Assembly: GCF_947623445.1 (NCBI RefSeq)
Contig: NC_135242.1
Location: 18,848,001-18,912,000 of the forward strand
DNA length: 64,000 nucleotides
Direction of reading: 5' to 3'
DNA from: Clavelina lepadiformis
Lineage: Eukaryota > Chordata > Ascidiacea > Aplousobranchia > Clavelinidae
Shown here piece after piece: positions 1 through 15,000 of this stretch (positions are counted from its first letter, which is position 1; the number at the start of each line of letters is the position of its first letter). The translations under genes were made by a program, and so were the position numbers. The notes below the pieces were generated by a model. The model was not told the DNA's origin. It worked only from the letters and a program-made list of their open reading frames with translations, and did no database searches.

Positions 1-3000
1 CATTCCAAGAGCACGAGGTCGTGTAGGTCGATTGCTGTTGGTGCGAATATCTACAGAATAATGACAAGAGATTGCAGCAAAATATTGAATATGATATGCT
101 GGGATCATGAGTATGACTTTTTTGGCATCATTCATGGCAATGGATGCAAGGTGTGTTCAAAAGGTATTCGACCTTTGGAAATAAACCACGATATTAAGCA
201 TTTGACAAGTTTTGTTTCTTGGTCTATAAAATACTCCCTGTGGGAGTTAACACACTTTTCCCAGCGATTCCGACTTCAGAAACACATCTGAAACGCCTTC
301 TCTGGAATGCTATGAAGCTTTGCAGTCGTTTTTTTCATAACTTTCTCTCGTGATTCAAAACATTGTTCATTTCAGGATCGTTTAAACTAATATAGGAACC
401 AGGAGTCAGGCGGTATCCAAGCCAAGAGAATTAGTAGTTCGACCAGATAAGTTTGGTTCGTGCGGGCATTATGAACAAGTTTTTTGCTGTGGTGAACCAG
501 CCAATTCTTTGCTGCCATACTTAGGAGTTCTTGCAACACACATAGAGCTTCAAAAAGATGATGCGGAGCATATAAGTAGTATTTCCTATTGATCATATGT
601 GCATATTTACAGTATGATGCATAAAAACCATGTAGGTTAAAGTAATGTCAGCATTATTTCAACAAGGCTATATCATTACTTTAGCGTGACTAAGAGCTAA
701 CTTTTCACAGACGGGGGTGCAACAGTATTATTCGTTGCGTTCTGCCATTTTGCGGAAAATCATAAGTCTGACAAGAGCGTGCTACACATCTGAATTCAAG
801 GCATGAATGAGAAAAAGATGCCGCCTGGGAAATTTTCATTCGTACGCAGAAAGGGTATAACCAACTCCGACCAAAAACACTTTGTCCGGGCGTCATTACT
901 TACTATGAAGAAAAAAGCCTAATACTTTTTTGAACACACGTTGTACTTATAAGAAAAATGTTGTCTTGTGTTAATCAAATTTTAAATTAAAATAAAAAAC
1001 AGGATATAGTTTGGCACTCTGTAGGTTAACTTATATTTTATACACGAGCTTTTGCAAGCATTAGTTTGCTTCTTCAGGTGTACTACGAAAATCATTTTTT
1101 CAGAGTGCCTAACTATATCCTGTTTTTCATTTTACTTATAAGAGTGTGATACAGAATTGTTTTATGTAAAGTATTAAAACACACAGCACATCCAGTTGGT
1201 ATCACCCAAAATCATGCATATAACACTTTTATAATTGGATATTGTAACTATTTTACCTTCTCTTCCATTCCGATATGAAAGTAGAAGAGCGTGTTGATTC
1301 TCAGCAGTAACAGGATCAGGAAAGAGCACCCTCATCAAATAAGTCCGATAATCAAGGTACGGGATACCAACTCCTCCGGCAACGGTGTCCAGCTGAGACA
1401 TGTCGGTTTGGAGTTCGGCAAATGCTAAAAATAGAAGTAGGATCTGGATCAGCCAATCAAGGTTAAATGCAGGTTCCTGGCATCTACATTTTTTGGTGCT
1501 GCAAGTTTTCAAGAACTTATGTTAACAGTTGTACTAAAGGACATGGTACCTGTACAAAACCAATATTAAAATCAATTTAAGCGGTAAAAACAATAAGCTT
1601 GGAGTGCAATTTTTTACGGGACAACATTTTTGGCAATTTATCACTGAATTGGAGTATACCATCCAAAAATGCATTTTCCTCAGATTTTCACTCAACAAGT
1701 TAACTCCGTCGCATCGTTTACCTTCTTTGCACACTTTAGCCACTCTTGATTCCATCTGGTTCATCTGCATCATCATATTCTTCACTTCCATGTCGCTCGC
1801 CTTTGCTCTTCTTCGATAGACACAAACGAGAATAAAGATACCAACAGCAACCACCACCAGAATGCCGACAATAACTCCCACAACAGCTGGTGGAAATTGA
1901 CTTTCTTCGTTATATTGCAGCATTCCTATGCTCTCTGATGTAAAACCGCCAATTTGTACCTGAACATTTGTCAGCATTTGTTACTCTTCAAAGTAAGGCA
2001 ATTATCATAATTATAAATGTTAATATGAATTACAATTAAGGAATGTCATTTTCATAAATGGTCTTTAATGATCCACATCTTACTGTTTACAAACACATAT
2101 AAAAACTATGGTAAACAATTCGTGCATAAACCAAAAAGTTTCATATGCTAAATTAAATAATCTATTAAACAACAGGAGATGATTTGTTTTTACCTTGATC
2201 TCATATTCACCGACTGCAGCTTTAGGAGGTAAGCAAGCAATCTGATCTATGTCCAGCCTTGTCACATTGCACTGCATCTTTTCACCAATATAAACTTTGG
2301 CAGGAACAGACTTGCACAAGTTTTTATCCGGACATAAATTCAGGCCCTAAAAAGCATTTCACAGTCACACTCATTTCCATGCTGTTAAGCTGACAACGTA
2401 AATTAAGTCATCTTTTGAAATTATGAAAACATAAATTATGTCTTTAAGGGTAACAAATAAAAGATTGCTTAAATCATTTAAATGATCCTTGGAAAAAAAC
2501 TAAATTATTATATTTCTGATGCGTTACCAGTCTATCCCATCTGCCTACCACTATTAAAATTATTGACCATTATTATTTCAAGTTAATTACTGTGATGTAG
2601 ATTGGTTCGCCTCGGAATATTTTTGGATCACTAAAGAGATCTAGAGTTGGATTTGGTTTGTAGTATAACGATGCATTGTACATCACCGATGTTGGACAAC
2701 CTTTGTTCTGAATCTCAACACGCACAAATGCTTCATCTGAACACAATTTTCACATTAGCATATCTGCTACTTGATCCAAAGCAAATCAAGGCCACTTCCA
2801 TGCTGTAACTAATTTCTTACTTTGGTTCCAAAAGACACTTGATTTCGAGAGATCAGGTGATATGCAGGTAAGACTGGAGTCGGGTAGCAACTTACAGTCC
2901 TAGAAGCAATATTACAATTAAATAACAATATCACGGTTCATGTACCGTGATTAATATTCCTGAAACTTAATTAAAACAAAACTGACATTGAACTTACGCT

Positions 3001-6000
3001 GTAAAAGTGATCCTTCATAAGGGTAACCTTCATCTGTGGATTTTGTATGAGGTTCAGATTGACACCTCTCACTTTAAGAGGCAGTCCACCACTTCGAATT
3101 GTCTGTCTTGGATCAATTTTTGTAATGGAGACGTGGTCGATGAATTCAAAATATCCTTTTTTTGCGATTCGCTGAATGTTGTCAAAGTTTACCTGAAAAA
3201 ATTAAAAGATAATAACGAGAAGCTATAACAAACCACGTTGGCATTGTAGTAGGAAAATTCACATATTTATGTAGTTATCTGGTTAAAGAAACACAAATTT
3301 CAAAAAAAATACTGTGTAAAAACAAATACTATTGGTACTAATTATTGTGGTAAAACGAGATTTTTTTGAGGTCTAATTAATAATAAATTTTATTGTAATG
3401 CATTCAAAATTTTGTTCCTTATACATGAACACTGAAACAAAAATATTATTTACACAAAAATAGCAGAGTTTTCAAAAGCTCGGTAAAATACATACAGTAA
3501 CTCGCTGAACTGTGGTAGAACTGGATCTTTCTGCTCTGAATAAGGTTCGCAACGATGATTTGGCCACTTCTCGCCTTTTTCTGAATGCTGATGATATGGA
3601 ATCTTGCTTACATTCAAGTAGACATTCCAAATTGGTGTAACCAAGAGTGGATCTTTACAAATGCCAATAACGTTATAAAAAAAACAGTAATACGATAAAC
3701 TTGACATAGTACAGATGTAATACAAAGTAGTATAGTATAGGTGTACAAAGAAGTTTTACTGAATGCAAACATTTACATCTGCTAAGAAAATTTAAACATA
3801 CGATACATAGCGTTTAATAATATTATGCCAATGCCAACTTATCATACAACAACGATGTTCTAATAGTAATAATACTTCACCTGTCTACTTTGCACGGAAG
3901 TCCATCTACCAGGACAGTGACATCATTTCCTGTGTCCAAATGTTCACCAGAGAGTATAATGCGAGTACCCCAACCTCTTAACCCACGATTTGGTGTAAAA
4001 TCTTCCACAATAGGATCCACAAATTCAAAATTCTGCAACGAACATTGCACGGTCAATCGGTTATAATCAAGAATACCACTTTGTATTAAATTAACCCATA
4101 ACCAGAAGTTAATCTAACAACCCAGATCAACAAATATCTGTTTGAAATGACATAAATAAAGACATAAAACCTACTTCAGCTGATGTAGTGTTGTAGCTAC
4201 TCTCTGGTAAACATTGTGAGTTTTTGGTAATGCACAGAGTAATCTTTCCTGAAATGACTGCCTTTGCGTGAGGTGTGCATTCTGCTTCACAGCTAAGTCA
4301 GCAAAACATAAGCAAATGACTTGATCAGTTTATATAATAGCTCTTTCAAATATTCTAAATTTTCCATATCAGAAACTTTAGTTTTCCATATCAGTTTTAT
4401 TTAGCAAGCCAGAATGTGGCACTAAAACTATTATCACACTGACAACATTCTACTGTGAGGGCTGTGAAGAATAGCATGTAGCCTATTATGTAAACTTAAA
4501 AAATAGTTGGAGTAGGCATCAACAATGAGACGTTACCAGCTAGATTGAACTTGGTTGCATCTCACACCGGCAACATTAATTTGCATGTTCGAGTTCAGAT
4601 CAAGATTAACTCCCTTGATCCTTATAACTGTTTCCGCACTACTTCCAAATGGCGCAGACATCGGCGAAAACTGTAAACGGTTTGCAAAGACATATTACTT
4701 GCTAGCCAAAAACATATTATTCATATTCAGCACATAATTGCATAACAGTGCATTTTGAAACGTTTAATAGTGGCCAATGCATAGCTTACACTGGAAATTC
4801 TTGGGTAACGACATGAAACACCAGCGCTGGCTTTAAGCCAAGTGCCGATGCAGGTGTCGCCCTGGAGAGTACAGCGTGATAAAGATTCACACCAACCACA
4901 GCTCCACTCATCGGGAGATTGAAGACACGTTCCACAATTTCCTCCACCTTCCAAAGCGCACTGATAGATCTCCACTGAAACAATGGAATTTTAACAAAAA
5001 TTTAGTTAAGGACATTGAACAATGTTACTATTTAAAGCGAGATTATTAAACAAGATATCACTGTGCATACCACTTAGGTTCACTGGGTTATCTATTTCAA
5101 TTTGCCTCTCTCCTCTGTTCGCTGTAACAATTCTGAGCGATGCTTCAGTACTTCTGACACCATTCTCAAGTGTACCCTGCATGATAAAATTGAGCAGCAG
5201 AGGGCTGATATTAATGTTCACAAACATTTAATTATTACATTTTTTTGAAATCTATGATCCGGTTTATTGTCTTGATTTGTTTATGTAAAATGTATGTTTA
5301 TTGTCAGTGTAATGAATTCAGTATGATTGTAAATCCAAAATTCTGGAATAGACAATTATATTAATCGATATACATGTTTATTCGCCAGTGTAGTATATAG
5401 GGGGCACATGAATGATAATAATTTACAACTATCAGGAAAATAACAGGACATTCCCATGTACCTAGTTTAGCCAAAAAGATAATTACACATTATGTTTTGG
5501 CCAAGTTTATTAAAAACTGCTTAATTCGAATCGCATGTAGATTTTCTTTACTAATAATCAATACCTCGACTTGCTGGCATTCAATTCCAGTTCGGCTTCT
5601 TTGTCCAGTAGCAAGTTTTTTGCCACTGCGAGTGGTAATTTCACATGAAAATTTCTTCCACTGAGAAGGTAGCCGTTTGGCTGGAACATATATAGTTTCT
5701 TGTTTTCCCTTGGTAAGATAGAACTTGCTTGTACCATCAGCAAGAAGTGTGAGTTGAGGACAATTCTGTAATGATGTGAAATGCATTGTAGTTTATTTTA
5801 GAAGAACATTGGTAATACAGTATTTCAAACTTTAAGTACTTTGTCACTTGACAGTAGACTGACTACCATATTTTAAAACTTGTTAAATTGCAATTCAATA
5901 TAATTCCTATCTACTGTTAAATGGATTTTCTCCCATTTAAACGTGTTCTTGTTCAAACAATCTCTATCGCTCATTACACCATACAACATACGTTGTCAAC

Positions 6001-9000
6001 AAATTTCAATTACATAATAAAATCAACAAAACTATGATTTATTGCTTTCTGTTGCTGAGCACCAGGCCAACAAGGGTTTGGGAGTGGCATAATACTGCTT
6101 TAAACAAGATCTTAAAATAAGCACCATATTTGTAAAAAACTGTGACATTACAAATTAACACATATATGACGTAGCATGTAGTGGTAGGCTACTTGCTACA
6201 CTTTATGAAATAAAGTAGTGCATTCTATCAATGCTTTCAGCTGCAACAGTCAATCAGTATTTATCAGATAACGGTCGCAAAAAGCAGGTATCAGCAAAAT
6301 ATAAATTGCACAAGGACGGAAGGCAATAATTCATGAGAAAAGACTGCATTTAAAGCTTGAATTTATACGTTTAAGTATTATATGGACCTTTTGAGGATCC
6401 AACAAAACCATGGTTATCTAAAGCCCTCTAAGTGATTCAGGCCAGAATGCAAAAAAGGCCTGAATCATCAACAAGCGGTAGGATAATGTTCCATGATGCA
6501 GTGACGTCATGTTCAAGAAATAAAAGACTTTTAACCTGTCCCCAACGTCAATGTCGGTAGCCTTGACAAAGACAAATTGAAGACACGCTTCCGCCGTCAC
6601 GGGAGATAGGAATTAAAACTACCATTTATTCGAGTTATTTATTTTTAGTATGACGTCATCAATGCCAAGGTTAGTCAAGTTTCTAGAAACGGAGTCAATC
6701 GGGTTTGGTAGATACAATAAATCGTGAGAATAAAAATATATCAACAGGCTGAAGACAAGACCGCGTTACAACTGTACCAATTGCGCAACGGGGCATAAAA
6801 GATCGATCAAATACAAAACTTCTTTCAAAAGCCAGATCTTTTCAAGCGAGGGACTGGCCGATAATTAAGTTCAGATCGATTGGTCAAAAATCGCCGTGTT
6901 CGAAGCGTGTGAAAAAGAGTGAAACGTCACTGAAACAAAAATGTTCGAACCAAAGCAAAAGCTTGCTGTGATGTCGACTAAATATTACAAGGCCTTTAAG
7001 GCATACAACAACAAACAACGAAGTTGAAAATTCCATTAAATGGTTCAAGCACCTGAACAAGAATGTAGCTAAGAACGTTCAAGAGCGCAACGATCATGGA
7101 AAGGAAAAAGCAAGAAGCTGAATACGTTCAACATTTCTTATCACAAGTGTGCATTCCAGAGCAAAGCGGTTTTGGTTGCAATATGTAAGTTGCAACATAT
7201 CAATAATTCGCAGCATGACTTTATAACACCCATTCGGTGTAAGCTCCTTGAGAAATTTTCAGCTTTATCTCACAACGGTCAACCACATGGCGACAAGAAC
7301 CACAGCATACCTTAAGTACACTACAAAGAGCGACAGGACATATATTTTAACTGTTTTAAGCTACACGTGGTGCACATGGGGGGCCCGCATCCCAAATCGA
7401 ATTTGAAGAATGTGTAATTATATTACAAGCTACAAATGTTCATTCGATCAATCTAGGATTGTCCGACTCGTACACCCCAACTTAATTTGCAACTGTAACG
7501 ACACGTGCTTAAATTCTCTGCGTTACTGTGGTTTTGTAATTGGTTTTGCGCAGAACCAGAAGTAAGTCAGGTCAGTGTTGGTCTTGGAGAACTCACGTAA
7601 CGCAACCTGGACTCTTGAAATATTGTGATTGCAAAAAACACTTACCGCAGTAATATTCCAAACAAATTTGAAAATGACATCTTAGACAACTATGTTACCA
7701 CTGCATATGCCTTAATCTAAGGTTGACCGCATATTGCAAAACCTTAAACTTAAAAGTTAAAAGCAATTAAAAAAGTGGTGCACCAGCATTCCAGCAACGT
7801 ATATCATGCAATATGATTATAGTACATTGTTCATGTTGTACTTTTAGGTAGGTGTAAAACAAAACAAACATGTTGCAATGTTAGCGGCCATAAATAAATC
7901 GATAAGATTAAACAAACTGCTAAAATAAATCAATCGTAGTCAAGGGGTATCGGAAATCAACATTCGTTGATTACTGCAGCGATAATCCCACGTATATTGA
8001 CACATGGCATGGCGAAGCGTGCACCAGACTTGTCTTTAAAAAAAATTTCTGCTACATTTTACCAATTATTATTATCGTCACGTTTCAAACCGGCCAATAA
8101 CGTTCGATACCAACTCAGTGCATGTGGCTTGTGTTAATTTGCATTATTCTTACCTTGTTGTTGTGCTTTTGTGAGCAAGTGTGATCTATACACCATCGCC
8201 TGCGACAGTCTGTGCCTGTCTGAACCTGTCCACATGCCGCAATTGTTTCAAAAGCACTCGACCGGGAACTTAGGGAACTTGTTTTCGAAAGAATTAGGTT
8301 AAAATGTTAGATCTGCCACATGTCTGTACTTGCATGTACGAAAAACATAAGCGCCGCTTGCTCGCATAGAGCTGATTATTACCACATCGGGGACCATTAT
8401 AATACGTTGCATACAGTTCTATAGTAATTTATAAAAATAAATGTCGTGAGGTCGGTAATCTGTATTTGTTTAGTGCTTTTAATTTGGGTAAGATGGTAAA
8501 CACGTTTATTCAACAAGACAACCACCGCTGTTTCATAGTTTGTGGACGTAATGAGACCGAAGACTACAGCAAAATGTAAATTTTCTTCTTCGTTGAAAAC
8601 TAATTTAAGAGTCATTAAAAAAGATAATGTGGCAAGGAAGATGCATTTGGCTAATTAACACAAAAGTAATTACAGACATCGCAACTAAATCCGTTTTCAT
8701 TACCAAATGAAAACGAAAGATTACTTTCGTAAGGGGTAAATCGCATAATGGGATTTAAGAACGAACGTTAGATGCAATTAGTGGCAGGCTTGTACAGTAG
8801 ATGTTCAGTCAAACCGCAGTAGTAATGAAAGTTATCCGTCTCATGCATTATGACCGTCATTTGTCATTTACCACTATCTCCTTAAGAGGAATACTCACAG
8901 GAAAGGCGTTTCCATTCACTGGGAGAATAGTCATATCTTATTTAAGTAAGACTTATTCAACGACAAAAGATTGCGACCTTTGGCATTCTTTCATTACGCG

Positions 9001-12000
9001 CGTATATCGGTTGCCTGAAGCGAAAAAGCGATGGTTATGTCAATACAAGTTTCTACTGATGAGATTAAAATAAATCTATGATTCTATTTGAACGATAAAC
9101 TCAAAACAAACTAAATTAAGACGTTGATGCAATAGGATTTCATATATCAGGATACTACAACTAAGATATGTAACTTGTACAATTTTTGGCCGAAAAAAAA
9201 TTTAACTATGAAAGGAAAACCCGTCTCACAAAAAAGGTGAGGTTCAACAGTCGCTAAGATTTTAACAAAACTTCTTCCCCGTTGTACGGAAAAGTTACGA
9301 TTTATCCCTTCCTTTACCGACAGTGCCACTATAACCAGGACCGGTAGCAGGTACTTTCATAACAATAAAAGTTTATCCTAGCACACCTGGACGATAGAAT
9401 CAAAAACGGGTATGTATCTGTCTTTCAATTGTATTGACTTGGACAGTAACAAATGCTGTTTGACACAAAGTTTGCATAACGTGTACATGCAACGTTGTAG
9501 GTAGCCGAGGATTAGTCGTAAGTAAAGCTGTAAAATGTGTGGACATGGCGTAATTGACTTATTCCGCCCAAGGCTAATTTTTGTCGAGCTATTGGTCAAC
9601 AAAGAAACGCATTATAGCGACATTAAACTATTCTATGCCTTGACAATGATGACAATGTTTAACATACAATTGACTGGACAATGCAGTCGTCCTGAAAAGA
9701 AACAAACTTACAAGGCACACTACGTAAGCATACCTCGGAACAAGCAAAGCATATCAGCACCCAAACAGCTTGTAACCACCGGACCTAGCAGAAGGGGGTA
9801 GTGTGGCATTTTTTACGAAGTATTTTTGCCTCAGAACGAAATAGACTTTGTGGCCCCATGGCGACGGTTATAACAATAACTAGCGTTCGTTTATTGTATA
9901 ATGGCAAACAATGTTTACACGCCGTGTACACAACACATTCCGACCCTATTAAAACTGGTATGTCGTCAATAAACATCTTCCCAAGCACCGTGACCGCGCG
10001 TCTAGTTATAGTTGTAAACTACAAAACAAATGCTGTGCTTTTGTTGGGTACAAATTATTCTAGGACGCGAAAATGAATGACATTTGACGAAAGCATGTCG
10101 CACATATGATCGACAATACTGTTCCGATGTGGTCGGGTCTAAAAATAGTATGACGTAGTTTGAAGGAGTCTTAGATAAATTACAGCGGATGGAGGAAACG
10201 GGAAATCACCAACGTGCAAAGTCGGTACAAAATGTAAAATCAGTTGTCTCAGGTCGATTTCTACTAAATGACAATGGAAATACTGAGTCTACATGGTCAA
10301 AATAGCTATAATTTGATATCAAAATAAAAACTTATGTTGTTGTAACATTTCTACCGTCCAGTGAACTAAGTTCTTGACATGTTTGATCAACCACTAAAAA
10401 GTGAAGTCAAATCTGTAATTTTGGAATTATTTCAAGGCTTAAACATCGTGTTACAAATCGTATGAGTTGTTACGTGGAAAGCAGGGTGCGCAATGATGCG
10501 TTAAACCCCCATTATGGGAGGCGTCCAAAGAATGTCTTAATTTCTACAAAAGCAAATGTTTATGCAAGCACAAGCAGCATCAGCGAAAAGGTATCGGTTG
10601 TGACTGAATGCAATATGTTCTCGGGCTAACTGACGGATGATTTAATGGCAAAGTATTTGGTGCTAGACCAAAACATTTTTCAACAAATCAACAATTGTGG
10701 TCCTTTCACGAAAATAAAACAACAAGGATACAAAAAGACAAACAAGGCCAAGACAAAAAATACGCGCTTACACTGCATTTTCGACACAAACAAAACAGCT
10801 CACGGGGAAATTTACAGTATTCTACGATGACGCAACTGCAAACTCATATCAAAATCATGTTTCAACGATCTTTCCTTAACTACGTTCAACGTTTGACACT
10901 TTTGCAAAATTGAAAAACGTCAGGCAAAAAGAATACTTCATTATGGAGTTGGAATAATAACCTGATATCTGTTTTCGTGCTCCACAAGCAAGCAAAGTTT
11001 ACAGATGTTCATTTATGCTTTCATCAGTTCATTTCTAGAAAGCTCCTTGGCCAACTTGGAAAAACTTCCTATGGCCCAGACCCATGGGCTACAGGCCGGA
11101 CAACACTGGTTTATACCAACCGCTGGAAAAAGCCTCAAAACCGAGTTTTGGAATAAAGCAAATACATTAAGTCAACACCCAACAGCATAGAGGAAAAGCA
11201 TATCTTGGTAACTGCTAAAGATGGTTAATAAAGATGAATACAGATTGCAGTCATTGGTTGGATAAGCAAAATAAGTATATGACATACTCTAAAGTTCTAA
11301 ACTAAACTATCATAATATACAAGGATTTTTATCCTTACAGGCGAAAGCCAGATCAGTTTAACCACATTTCCGCGTAAACGTAACACAAACGGGAAAAAGT
11401 TCTGTTCTTCAAACAGTTAACCTTTGTGAGCTCTGACTGCTGCCTAAAACGCAAACAAATACCAATGCAGTGACGTAAAGGCTCTGTTCTGGGGTTACGT
11501 GCCCCAGACGGCTGAAACAAACGCGTCAAAACGGCCAATACAACCAGTGCTTAAAATTTTTTACAACGTATGGTGTATTCATGACGTTATTTCGGCCAAA
11601 TTTCGATACAAAAATAGACTAACGTCATCAAAACTTTATCCCTTCAATTGAGCACTTTCATGCGATAAATGGCAAATCAAGGCGTGCTAAGATGTAATAC
11701 TGCTGGCAGGAACGGACTGAGAACAATCTTTAGAGCTGTGCTTGACTTTCATTGCATCATTTTAGATTACGACGTACATAGATAGTTTTCAACAGCATTT
11801 TAGACTCATGGAGTACAGCGTCGCTATTTTAAATGAAAATAATTGCCAAAGACAGCGTGAATGGTTGACACTTTCGTGAGAGTAGAAACAATTATTTGAC
11901 ATATAATGTTTCTGCCTGTCCACTTAAAAGTTTTTATATAAGCGAGTGGATAAGATCTGATATCAACAGACACGTGAGTAGAGGTTGTATGGAGAAGAGC

Positions 12001-15000
12001 AAGCACATAAATTGGACAAGGTTCCCATGCGTCTGCACGCCTTGTAAACAAGTTTACCAAGCAGTCGTACTCCCCATGTTTTATGCAAGCTCTACCTAGA
12101 TCCTAGAGTTTTCTAGGTTATTGTTTTTGATACGTTTCAAGGCGATGCTGTTCGTCGTTTTGCTTCATATTCTCTTTTTGTACTTCGCTATTAACATGTT
12201 TTTATGGATATCGGACAACGGAAAAATACGGATTTAAGAATATCAACAAAGATTGCGTCGCATCTGACTGTAATATTTCACATCTTCAAAAATGGGAAAG
12301 ATGGTAAATACTGATTTCGCGCCAAATCTAAATCACTGGATATGAATGAAAAGGTAACCTGACTACGATTAGAGATGTATTCATTCAAGTGGGAAGCGGC
12401 TTTAGTCTTTGTTAGGTATGATTAAGAGAGCGCGCTATTCGTAATACTGTTGACACCCTTTTAAAATTCGGTAAACAAAAAAGCACAGTTGCTCTCTGTA
12501 GATTTAACTCTTTTGGAGGATAAGTACAGGGCGCTATCTAAAGAATAACTTGTCAATGCTTAGCAAGTAATTGTACCTTGGGTACATAACAGCGCGATTG
12601 AAACTAAAGCTTTTAGATGAAAGTATAAATCTAACGTTAGGTTAATGCATTGTTCCAACTTAGAACCACTGAGGAAACCGGAAAAGCGGACAAATAATTG
12701 ACAAATACTTTCCAAACTACCATGACATAAACAAAATCGAAGTTGAAAGTCGCACGGTGGAGATTGTGTTTCGTTGGCCGAGCGTAAAATGAAACAGACA
12801 GCCTTCAGTAACAACATTTTCATACTCAATTAAACTCGATATCGAAGACAATTTACATCATGCATAAAAATGTAACAACGAGTTCGTCTTTGTGTTACCA
12901 GAAAAGCACCCAAATACTACCTTCATAAAACTCTTAACTCTTACCATAGGACAACTAATTTGTACTTTATCCCTTACATATCACTGAACAAAATTTCCAA
13001 TTTTGGATACTTACATTAACTTGGCTGACGTGTGCTTGAGGATCACAGCGCGTTGAGGACTCATGTGTGCATAAATTATCGTTGATGCACCAGGTACAAT
13101 CGAAGTCTGTCGCCACGCACGACATGCATCTGTAAGATAAGCAGAAACCTTGCCGACTGCGACTATATCACGCAATGTAAAGGTAACGTCACAGGAAACA
13201 AGTTTTAAGCAGAAATTTTAAGTTCCCCAAACATATTTTCAAAAATAAGACAACTGCACAGAGAAAAGTTTAAACATTAGAATAGAAATGTAAGCAAAAT
13301 AATCCATCAACTCACGATGTATGTACGGAACAGTCGTAGAAGGTAAAATTAGCAGTAACCAGAGCATTCTTTCCACGGTAGACGATAGAAAGCGGAACCA
13401 CAACATGACCTAAGAGAGAAACACGGGGTAAACATAACTAAATTTAGCAAGATTGCTTAATTATAGTAGAGCATATACCGTAGGTTGTGAAACATTCAAA
13501 AACTAGCTGAAGTTTCAAGCGTATAAAACTCGAACAACCTTCTCCCATTTTCAGTCTGGGGATGCCAGCAGGTGGTGGGGAAACGCATTTGATTAAGATG
13601 TATCCACTTCTCTTTTTTATAGGCGGCCTGTAGTTGTACAAATCCCCAAATTTGCACTCATACTTTGCACCGTCGGTCACCATCGGTATATTGTAGCCCT
13701 TGAGCGGTATCTACAATATTAAATATGAGGTTGTAATTTGGCACACTTTTAAATTAACACTGTATAAAAACTATTCTAGCCAGTGGCGCGCGCAAGCGTT
13801 ACTAAGCATTAGGTATTCGTTAAGCAAAATAAACACAAAAATAAAACACATTTTGAAACTTTACGAAGACCACATTGTATTAGAGCCACATCATCATCGT
13901 ACTGCAAGTGTAGCTGTCGCGTGTTACCTGATGAAGCCAAACAAGCCTAGTTTCTATTAACTCCCAAGCATTTTTGTAAATGCAACAGCGTGATTGATAA
14001 GGGTTAATTGGAACATTGCACAAACAGCAGCAAGACCCGTGAAAGTGGCGGCCGCCATCAATGCATAACTCCACAACCATCACAACAGCACACAAGCACT
14101 GCTGTATGAAAGAATGTTGATAACCCGTGGCAAGCCTAGACGGTTCTTGGGATCAGCATACTTCGCATTGTTTGCGGTCGCGTGGCCTTCCATTTATCAG
14201 ACAACAACTTTAAGGCTAATGACAGAACTTTGTACAGGTGTGTGTTGTAAATTGCGATGCTGTTATAATCGGACTATACTGCTAGGGTGTCTGGTAGGGT
14301 GTTTCATTAACAAAAACACAATACAAAACTATATAAGGTGCATGGAAAGCGGTTGTAATCATCAAATTTGCTGGTCAGGTATATTATTTACTATTTACAG
14401 TAATGATACAGTAACAATAACTTCTGCGATCGTACGTTACAAGGAAAAATATAATCTACACAATTACTTACTGGTTTTTGATATTGTGAAGATGGTAACA
14501 TCAGAGGATTGTCGGAGTCAAGTCTTGGACATTCACCATCGCTTTGAATAAAACGGTACAATACTCTTGAACTTGAACCTTCACAGTCTCCCGATGAGGT
14601 ACACCTGTAACACAAAAAATGCGTAAAATCATATTGTTAGCATCAGTTCCAATGTAAAAAGTATGCAGCAGTTGCACAGACCTTTTAGTTGGCCCATTCC
14701 TATATTGCAAATATAAAATTACACAAATAACATACTTGCTGTCCAAAGTGCACCATCCACAGAAGGGATCCCTTGAACCCAAGCACGTTGCACAGTTTTC
14801 GTACTGTGAACAATCAAACAAGGGCATACCCACTGTAATGCTGGGTGTCATGGCATAAATTCTTTGTGAATCAGTGTTATGGCCGTATCCTAAACGAATT
14901 GCATTAACTGCAGAAAGGCTTTCACTGTCTAATGTTCCAGATGATCCACCAAACGTGTCACCAATTACAATGGTTTCATATTCCCTGTTCAGAGGACTTT

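Noticed and set aside
9785-10076. Overlapping open frames on both strands inside the plexin intron
   Set aside because: No recognisable domain, no splice context and composition like the surrounding sequence; treated as chance.
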